Part shown: positions 6,148-10,099 of the stretch, one piece after another
Layout: each line of letters starts with the position of its first letter
Numbering within the stretch: the first letter of the stretch is position 1
DNA from: Actinomycetes bacterium
GTDB taxonomy: Bacteria; Actinomycetota; Actinomycetes; Actinomycetales; Cellulomonadaceae
DNA: 10,099 nucleotides
Assembly (NCBI GenBank): GCA_023428465.1
Contig: JAEYXM010000269.1
Span: 1-10,099 of the forward strand
Direction of reading: 5' to 3'
Program-made: the position numbers and the translations under genes
Notes under the pieces: model-generated
Database searches by the model: none
The model's input: the letters and a program-made list of their open reading frames with translations, nothing else
Told to the model about the DNA's origin: nothing

Positions 6148-6912
6148 TCAGTGCGTGTGCCCGGCCGGCACCGGCCCGTCCAGCGGCGCGACGAGGCGCA
6201 ACGCGGGACGGGTGGACTGGTCGCTGCGGACCGGCGTGCGGTTGAGCACCTGGGGCGTGTCGAGGTGAAAGCCCTGGAAGTAGTCGAAGCCCAGCTCGTG
6301 GCATCGTTCCAGCTCGGCGGCGGTCTCAACCCGCTCAGCGATGAGCCGGGCACCGTGCGATGCCGCCAGGGCGGCGAGCTCAGGCCCTCGCTGGTACAGG
6401 TCGCGCCGATCCACCTTGACGTAGTCGGCCCACGGCAGCAGAGCGACCTGGTGCGTGAGCCCGACGAAGTCGTCGAGGGCGATGCGGAAACCGCGCTCGC
6501 GCAAGCGGGCGAGTCCGGCGACGACCTCGGCGTCGGACCGGACGGACTCCACGACCTCGATGACGAGCCGCTCGGGCTCCTCCGGGACCGGGAGGTCGCC
6601 CACGAGGAACGAGCGCGTGAAGTTCACGAAGACCAGCGCGTCGGATGCGACGGACCGGACGCCGACGGGGCTGAACGTGGCCTCGAGGACCCGGAGCGTC
6701 GCACGGTCCTGGGCGGGGGCGGGCCACTGGTCCACCCTCAGCGTGTGCTGTCGGCCGGCCCGGTACAAGAACTCGTAGCCGTGTACGGCGCCGGTGTGGG
6801 TGAAGATCCCCTGCCGTCCGACGAACAGGTGGGCGCCGACCTGGGCGCACCGGTCGGGCACCGCCGGTGCGGGGTCGACTTGGACGTCCTCGACGGCCGG
6901 CGCGGTCACCAC
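6148..6912 (-). CDS. Stand-alone EAL-domain protein (cyclic-di-GMP phosphodiesterase-like)
   Basis: EAL domains hydrolyse cyclic-di-GMP to pGpG. This 254-residue protein is essentially one EAL domain with no sensor, GGDEF or membrane segment. Recognisable motifs are GYEFLYR (45-51, in place of the EALxR motif), VNF with N97, IEVVE with E119 and E122, ALDDF with D147 and D148, KVD with K166 and D168, AERVET with E193 and E196, and YFQGF with Q213. So the metal and catalytic positions look mostly kept, while the signature is E-F-L. The GYE(L/F)L(Y/F)R form resembles the YuxH/EAL-HDOD branch, but the HDOD half is absent. Activity may therefore be altered or the protein may only bind the nucleotide. 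The GTG at 6912 is used; GTG at 6909 is equally possible and no good Shine-Dalgarno is seen. It converges with the HTH-TPR gene and shares no operon with it. Confidence 0.9.
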   Translation of the reverse strand: MVTAPAVEDVQVDPAPAVPDRCAQVGAHLFVGRQGIFTHTGAVHGYEFLYRAGRQHTLRVDQWPAPAQDRATLRVLEATFSPVGVRSVASDALVFVNFTRSFLVGDLPVPEEPERLVIEVVESVRSDAEVVAGLARLRERGFRIALDDFVGLTHQVALLPWADYVKVDRRDLYQRGPELAALAASHGARLIAERVETAAELERCHELGFDYFQGFHLDTPQVLNRTPVRSDQSTRPALRLVAPLDGPVPAGHTH

Positions 6913-6928
6913 GGGGGATGAGACGCCA

Positions 6929-6961
6929 AAGGCCTCACCTCATGACGCGAGGTAAGGCCTT
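6929..6961 (-). terminator. Second hairpin downstream of rpsT
   Basis: AAGGCCTCACCTC (6929-6941) and GAGGTAAGGCCTT (6949-6961) pair as a 13-bp stem with one mismatch (wobble on one strand) and a 7-base loop. It lies between the rpsT terminator and the EAL start, so it may be a backup terminator or part of the EAL leader. Confidence 0.5.
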
Positions 6962-6970
6962 CGGGCGGGT

Positions 6971-7024
6971 GAAAAACTGAAGGGGGTCGACGCCGGCGTA
7001 CCGCCGTTGCCGCCGGTCGACCCC
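6971..7024 (-). terminator. Rho-independent terminator of rpsT
   Basis: On the minus strand the rpsT stop is followed by GGGGTCGAC (plus-strand 7016-7024) pairing with GTCGACCCC (plus-strand 6983-6991), a 9-bp stem. Further GC pairing is possible inside the loop. About six bases on is a run of five T (plus-strand A at 6972-6976). This is the best intrinsic terminator in the window and fits a highly transcribed ribosomal gene. Confidence 0.7.
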
Positions 7025-7044
7025 GAGGGCCGCCGGGAGGCAGC

Positions 7045-7305
7045 TCAGAGAGCCGCGACCTGCTTCGCCAGCGCAGACTTGCGGTTGGCCGCCTGGTTGG
7101 CGTGGATGACGCCCTTGCTGACGGCCTTGTCGAGCTTGGTCGACGCGGTGCGCAGAGCGGCCTCGGCCGCGTCCTTGTCACCGGCCACAACGGCCTCGCG
7201 CACCCGACGCACCTGCGTCTTGAGCTCGGACTTGACCGCCTTGTTGCGCAGGCGTGCGATCTCGTTGGTACGGATCCGCTTGATCTGGGACTTGATGTTC
7301 GCCAC
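7045..7305 (-). CDS. rpsT: 30S ribosomal protein S20
   Basis: S20 is a helical 16S rRNA-binding protein of the small subunit. From the GTG at 7305 the product is 86 residues, the standard length. The basic start ANIKSQIKRIRTNEIARLRN and the conserved end GVIHANQAANRKSALAKQV are diagnostic. AGAGAG (plus-strand 7313-7318) lies seven bases before the GTG. Upstream in-frame codons back to 7407 would add a non-conserved extension and are rejected. The gene is a single unit with its own terminator. Its place after holA on the opposite strand and close to lepA is usual for actinobacteria, except that here about three kilobases of other genes intervene between holA and rpsT. Confidence 0.98.
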   Translation of the reverse strand: MANIKSQIKRIRTNEIARLRNKAVKSELKTQVRRVREAVVAGDKDAAEAALRTASTKLDKAVSKGVIHANQAANRKSALAKQVAAL

Positions 7306-7449
7306 GTGATGACTCTCTGGTGTGTTCGCCGGAGCGAGCTGACAGGTCGATGAGGGCGTCGCCGCGTCCAGGGACAAGGGTGGTGGGGTCACCCGCGAGC
7401 AGGACACGACCTGTGGCCGCCGACCTGGGCGGACACGCGGGGACTGATG

Positions 7450-8037
7450 TTACCAGTCGCGTGCCGCGCGGAGCGAGCCGACCACCTGGTCGAAGCGGGC
7501 CGGATCGAGGACGGCGCCCTCGCGGCGGACGGCGTCGGGGTCGATGCGGACGATGCGGTCGAGCCGCACCTCGCTCGGACGCCGCTCGGCGTCCCACGGG
7601 CCTGACCCGAGGTCCAGCCAGTGCTCGTCCCGCGGTGCGGGGCGGGTGTCGTGGTCGCGCGTGGTGAGCATGAGACCGAGGAGCCAGGGGCCGTCGTGCC
7701 CGACGAGGAGCACCGGCCGGTCCTTGCCCTGGCTGTGGTCGTCCTCGTAGGGCACCCACGTCCACACGATCTCGCCGGGGTCCGGATCGCCGTCGAGATC
7801 CGGGGCGTAGACCGGCTCGACCGTGCCGCGGAAGTCGCCGGGGTAGGCGCCGGACGGCACGGGCGCCCGCACGTCCGATGGCGGACCGGGGCGAGGTCGC
7901 GAGGCTCCCGGCCGGCCCGAACCACCTGGCCGACCCGCGCCACCTGGCCGACCCGTGTCGCCCGTGCCCCCCGGGCGGCGGGGGAGCGCGCGCAGGACGC
8001 GGCCGACAAGGCGGACGAGCGAGCGGCCGTTCTGCAT
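7450..8037 (-). CDS. PemK/MazF-family protein with low-complexity N-terminal extension
   Basis: PemK/MazF proteins are usually mRNA-cleaving toxins. The C-terminal part of this 195-residue protein shows the fold signature: PGEIVWTWVPY (87-97), GKDRPVLLVG (104-113) with the conserved K105, R107 and P108, then LGLMLTTRD (120-128) with the usual threonine position, and RLDRIVRID (158-166). The first 80 residues are unusual: a basic start (MQNGRSLVRLVGRVLRALPR), then glycine/arginine/proline repeats (about 22-54) unlike the roughly 110-residue MazF core. No antitoxin-like gene lies upstream or downstream; the neighbours are dodecin and rpsT. It may therefore be a chromosomal PemK-like protein without toxin duty. 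The ATG at 8037 has no Shine-Dalgarno, but TACCCT (plus-strand 8044-8049) lies six bases upstream, consistent with a leaderless message. An in-frame opening reaching 8808 is rejected as it runs through dodecin and lepA. Confidence 0.82.
   Translation of the reverse strand: MQNGRSLVRLVGRVLRALPRRPGGTGDTGRPGGAGRPGGSGRPGASRPRPGPPSDVRAPVPSGAYPGDFRGTVEPVYAPDLDGDPDPGEIVWTWVPYEDDHSQGKDRPVLLVGHDGPWLLGLMLTTRDHDTRPAPRDEHWLDLGSGPWDAERRPSEVRLDRIVRIDPDAVRREGAVLDPARFDQVVGSLRAARDW
7922..7957 (-). repeat. Two tandem 18-base repeats inside the PemK-like gene
   Basis: The 18-base unit beginning CCACCTGGCCGACCCG occurs at 7922-7939 and 7940-7957, differing at one base. It encodes repeated G-R-P-G-G-(A/S) residues in the N-terminal extension. 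Degenerate relatives of the unit continue on both sides. Such arrays change length easily, so the extension may vary between strains. Confidence 0.7.
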
Positions 8038-8043
8038 GCGGCC

Positions 8044-8049
8044 AGGGTA
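8044..8049 (-). promoter_or_regulatory. Candidate leaderless -10 box of the PemK-like gene
   Basis: On the minus strand TACCCT is followed by six bases and then the ATG at 8037, and no Shine-Dalgarno is present. This matches the TANNNT-to-start spacing of leaderless actinobacterial transcripts. No -35 was identified. Confidence 0.35.
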
Positions 8050-8057
8050 GTGGTGCG

Positions 8058-8091
8058 GGCGGGGGTCCCGGGCCCAGGCGGAGCCCCCGCC
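8058..8091 (-). terminator. Hairpin downstream of the dodecin gene
   Basis: GGCGGGGG (8058-8065) pairs with CCCCCGCC (8084-8091) around an 18-base GC-rich loop, starting about a dozen bases after the dodecin stop on the minus strand. There is no T tract. It probably ends the dodecin transcript before the PemK-like gene. Confidence 0.5.
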
Positions 8092-8102
8092 TCGCCCGAA
8101 TC

Positions 8103-8306
8103 TCAGTCCAGGACGAACGTGATCTCGAGCATCACCTGGTAGGCGGTGACCTTGCCGTCCGAGATCTCGACCTTCTGGTCCTTGACCCACGCGCCCTGCA
8201 CGTTGCGCAGCGTCTGGCAGGCGCGCTCGACACCCACCTGGACGGCGTCCTCGAAGCTCGTCTCGGAGCGGACGCTGAGCTGGGTCACCTTGGCGACGGA
8301 CGACAT
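8103..8306 (-). CDS. Dodecin family flavin-binding protein
   Basis: Dodecins are small proteins that assemble into hollow dodecamers storing or sequestering flavins (riboflavin, FMN or FAD) in the cytoplasm. This 67-residue protein has the family length and order: strand 1 (AKVTQLSVRSETS), one helix (FEDAVQVGVERACQTLRNV, 18-36), strand 2 with the key tryptophan (AWVKDQKVEI, W40), and strand 3 (KVTAYQVMLEITFVLD) with Q57. W40 corresponds to the residue that stacks on the flavin ring, and Q57 to a ring-contacting glutamine in known dodecins. The TLRN and AWVKDQKV stretches place it in the bacterial branch with that motif rather than with mycobacterial-type sequences containing DWFEV. The ATG at 8306 has a strong AAGGAG (plus-strand 8313-8318) six bases upstream. 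It is divergent from lepA and appears to be a single-gene transcript. Confidence 0.93.
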   Translation of the reverse strand: MSSVAKVTQLSVRSETSFEDAVQVGVERACQTLRNVQGAWVKDQKVEISDGKVTAYQVMLEITFVLD

Positions 8307-8331
8307 GGATCACTCCTTCTGCGAAGGGACG

Positions 8332-8351
8332 CGGCACGCGACTGCGTGCCG
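8332..8351. promoter_or_regulatory. Inverted repeat between dodecin and lepA
   Basis: CGGCACGC-gact-GCGTGCCG is a perfect 8-bp inverted repeat, 26 bases upstream of the dodecin ATG. A third copy of CGGCACGC lies at 8382-8389. It could be an operator for the divergent genes or a hairpin in the dodecin leader. TTGACC at 8357-8362 is a possible -35 for lepA, but no convincing -10 accompanies it. Confidence 0.4.
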
Positions 8352-8476
8352 GTACGTTGACCAGCCTCCGCCGGTCGAGGACGGCACGCAAGCGTTTCGC
8401 CCTCGTCGGCTCCGTGCCCGCTGCCATGGGACGATGGGGTGCACACCCGTCCGCCCCGCACCGGAGCGCCACCCCG

Positions 8477-10099
8477 TTGAGCCCGATCCCCGACGCCGCC
8501 CTGAGCGCGCAGGTCCGCCCGGCCGCCACGCCGCCCGTCCTGCTGCGCAACTTCTGCATCATCGCCCACATCGACCACGGCAAGTCGACGCTGGCTGACC
8601 GCATGCTCCAGCTGACCGGCGTCGTCGACGCCCGGGCGATGCGCGACCAGTACCTCGACCGGATGGACATCGAGCGAGAGCGCGGCATCACGATCAAGTC
8701 CCAGGCCGTCCGGATGACGTGGGCGGTGCCGGACGACGACGCGCCGGGCGGGCCGCTCGTGCCGTACGCGCTGAACATGATCGACACCCCGGGGCACGTC
8801 GACTTCACCTACGAGGTGTCCCGGTCCCTGGCCGCGTGCGAGGGGGCCGTCCTGCTCGTGGACGCCGCCCAGGGCATCGAGGCGCAGACCCTCGCCAACC
8901 TGTACCTGGCGATGGAGAACGACCTCACGATCATCCCGGTGCTGAACAAGATCGACCTGCCGGCCGCCCAGCCGGACAAGTACGCGGAGGAGATCGCGGG
9001 CCTCGTCGGCGGCGACCCGGCGGACGTGCTGCGCGTGTCGGGCAAGACGGGCGAGGGTGTCAACGCGCTCCTGGACCGGATCGTGCGCGAGGTCCCGCCG
9101 CCCGTCGGGGACCCCGACGCACCGGCGCGCGCCATGATCTTCGACTCCGTCTACGACACCTACCGCGGCGTCGTGACCTACGTGCGCGTGATCGACGGCC
9201 GTCTGACGCACCGCGAGCGCATCGCGATGATGTCGACGAGGGCTACGCACGAGCTCCTCGAGATCGGCGTCATCTCCCCGGAGCCGCTGCCGACGGCGGG
9301 TCTCGGCGTGGGGGAGGTCGGTTACCTCATCACAGGCGTGAAGGACGTGCGCCAGTCGAAGGTCGGCGACACGGTGACGGACGCGGCGAAGCCCGCGGCG
9401 ACGTCGTTGTCCGGTTATGCGGACCCCAAGCCGATGGTCTACTCGGGCCTGTACCCGATCGACGGCACCGACTACCCGGTGCTGCGGGACGCCCTCGACA
9501 AGCTCAAGCTGAACGACGCCGCGCTCACGTACGAGCCGGAGACGTCGGTGGCTCTGGGCTTCGGGTTCCGCGTCGGGTTCCTCGGCCTGCTGCACCTGGA
9601 GATCGTGCGGGAGCGCCTCGAGCGCGAGTTCGATCTGGCTCTGATCTCGACGGCCCCGAACGTCGTCTACCAGGTCACGATGGAGGACCGCAGCGAGGTC
9701 ACCGTGACCAACCCCAGCGAGTTCCCCGGTGGCCGGGTCATGGAGGTCCGTGAGCCGGTGGTGCGTGCGACGATCCTCGCGCCGAGCGAGTTCATCGGTT
9801 CGATCATGGAGCTGTGCCAGCAGCGCCGCGGCGAGCTGCTCGGCATGGACTACCTGTCGCCGGAGCGGGTGGAGATGCGGTACACGCTCCCGCTCGCGGA
9901 GATCGTCTTCGACTTCTTCGACCAGCTGAAGTCCCGCACCCGCGGGTACGCCTCGCTCGACTACGAGCGCGTGGGCGACCAGGTCGCGGACCTGGTGAAG
10001 GTCGACATCCTGCTGCAGGGCGAGCAGGTGGACGCGTTCAGCGCCATCGTGCACAAGGAGAAGGCGTACGACTACGGCGTCCTCATGGCGTCGAAGCTG
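8477..10099 (+). CDS. lepA: Translation elongation factor 4 (LepA) GTPase, 3' end outside window
   Basis: EF4 is a ribosome-associated GTPase involved in translation quality and initiation. The 541 codons present cover most of a protein normally about 600-620 residues. The G motifs are all there: G1 AHIDHGKST (30-38), G2 RERGITIKS (67-75), G3 DTPGH (103-107), G4 NKID (157-160) and G5 SGKTG (188-192). The LepA-specific parts follow: GYADPKPMVYSGLYPID, GFRVGFLGLLHLEIV and the beginning of the unique C-terminal domain (QGEQVDAFSAIVHKEKAYDYG). The start is uncertain. TTG at 8477 gives MSPIPDAAL and has GGAG at 8463-8466. An in-frame ATG at 8426 has no ribosome site, though a short variable N-terminal extension before RNFCIIAHIDHGK is normal in actinobacteria. 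The gene is divergent from dodecin. Confidence 0.97.
   Translation, partial: MSPIPDAALSAQVRPAATPPVLLRNFCIIAHIDHGKSTLADRMLQLTGVVDARAMRDQYLDRMDIERERGITIKSQAVRMTWAVPDDDAPGGPLVPYALNMIDTPGHVDFTYEVSRSLAACEGAVLLVDAAQGIEAQTLANLYLAMENDLTIIPVLNKIDLPAAQPDKYAEEIAGLVGGDPADVLRVSGKTGEGVNALLDRIVREVPPPVGDPDAPARAMIFDSVYDTYRGVVTYVRVIDGRLTHRERIAMMSTRATHELLEIGVISPEPLPTAGLGVGEVGYLITGVKDVRQSKVGDTVTDAAKPAATSLSGYADPKPMVYSGLYPIDGTDYPVLRDALDKLKLNDAALTYEPETSVALGFGFRVGFLGLLHLEIVRERLEREFDLALISTAPNVVYQVTMEDRSEVTVTNPSEFPGGRVMEVREPVVRATILAPSEFIGSIMELCQQRRGELLGMDYLSPERVEMRYTLPLAEIVFDFFDQLKSRTRGYASLDYERVGDQVADLVKVDILLQGEQVDAFSAIVHKEKAYDYGVLMASKL

Noticed and set aside
6064..6921. 285-codon plus-strand frame opposite the EAL gene
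   Set aside because: The minus-strand frame has clear EAL motifs; the plus frame shows no domain and is a mirror of the codon bias.
8038..8808. Upstream in-frame extension of the PemK-like gene, giving 452 residues
   Set aside because: It would run through the dodecin gene and into lepA on the opposite strand; ATG at 8037 gives a sensible protein and promoter spacing.
8285..10054. 589-codon minus-strand frame opposite lepA
   Set aside because: lepA on the plus strand has all G motifs; the opposite frame is His/Arg/Val rich without any domain.
1..10099. CRISPR arrays, insertion sequences, tRNA or rRNA genes
   Set aside because: No regularly spaced repeats, transposase motifs, terminal inverted repeats or tRNA-like cloverleaf sequences were found on either strand.

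Overview
The window is high-GC DNA with GTG/TTG starts, candidate leaderless promoters (TANNNT 6-7 bases before a start codon) and G/C-ending codons. The gene order comEA-comEC-holA, then rpsT and lepA, is typical of Actinobacteria. The proteins look like those of Micrococcales such as Cellulomonas; this genus-level placement is inference from gene content and protein style only.

Layout. Positions 2-571 hold the 3' part of comEA, which overlaps comEC (568-2898) by ATGA; together they form the DNA-uptake operon. holA (2925-3935, clamp-loader delta subunit) follows closely. A 317-base gap carries hairpins and several inverted repeats of the half-site TGTCA/TGACA. It leads to a 41-codon gene for a secreted-type peptide (4253-4378) that ends in tandem hairpins. 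Next is a 449-residue HTH-TPR regulator (4678-6027), apparently translated from a leaderless mRNA. Convergent to it is a stand-alone EAL-domain protein (complement 6148-6912). The minus strand continues upstream with rpsT (7045-7305), a PemK/MazF-like protein (7450-8037) and a dodecin (8103-8306). lepA (8477 to the window end, 3'-incomplete) is divergent from the dodecin gene.

Most of the window is housekeeping. The segment of main interest is 3936-6027: a tiny Sec-signal peptide gene immediately upstream of an Xre-type HTH regulator with a long TPR-like C-terminus. This is the architecture of RRNPP peptide quorum-sensing pairs (Rap/Rgg/NprR/PlcR/PrgX), which are best known from Firmicutes. 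The promoters of both genes contain TGTCA/TGACA inverted repeats overlapping the predicted -10 boxes, which suggests the regulator controls both the peptide and itself. This looks like a candidate actinobacterial peptide-signalling system inserted, with the EAL gene, between holA and rpsT. The sequence shows the architecture and the repeats; signalling function, peptide processing and any link to cyclic-di-GMP are inference.
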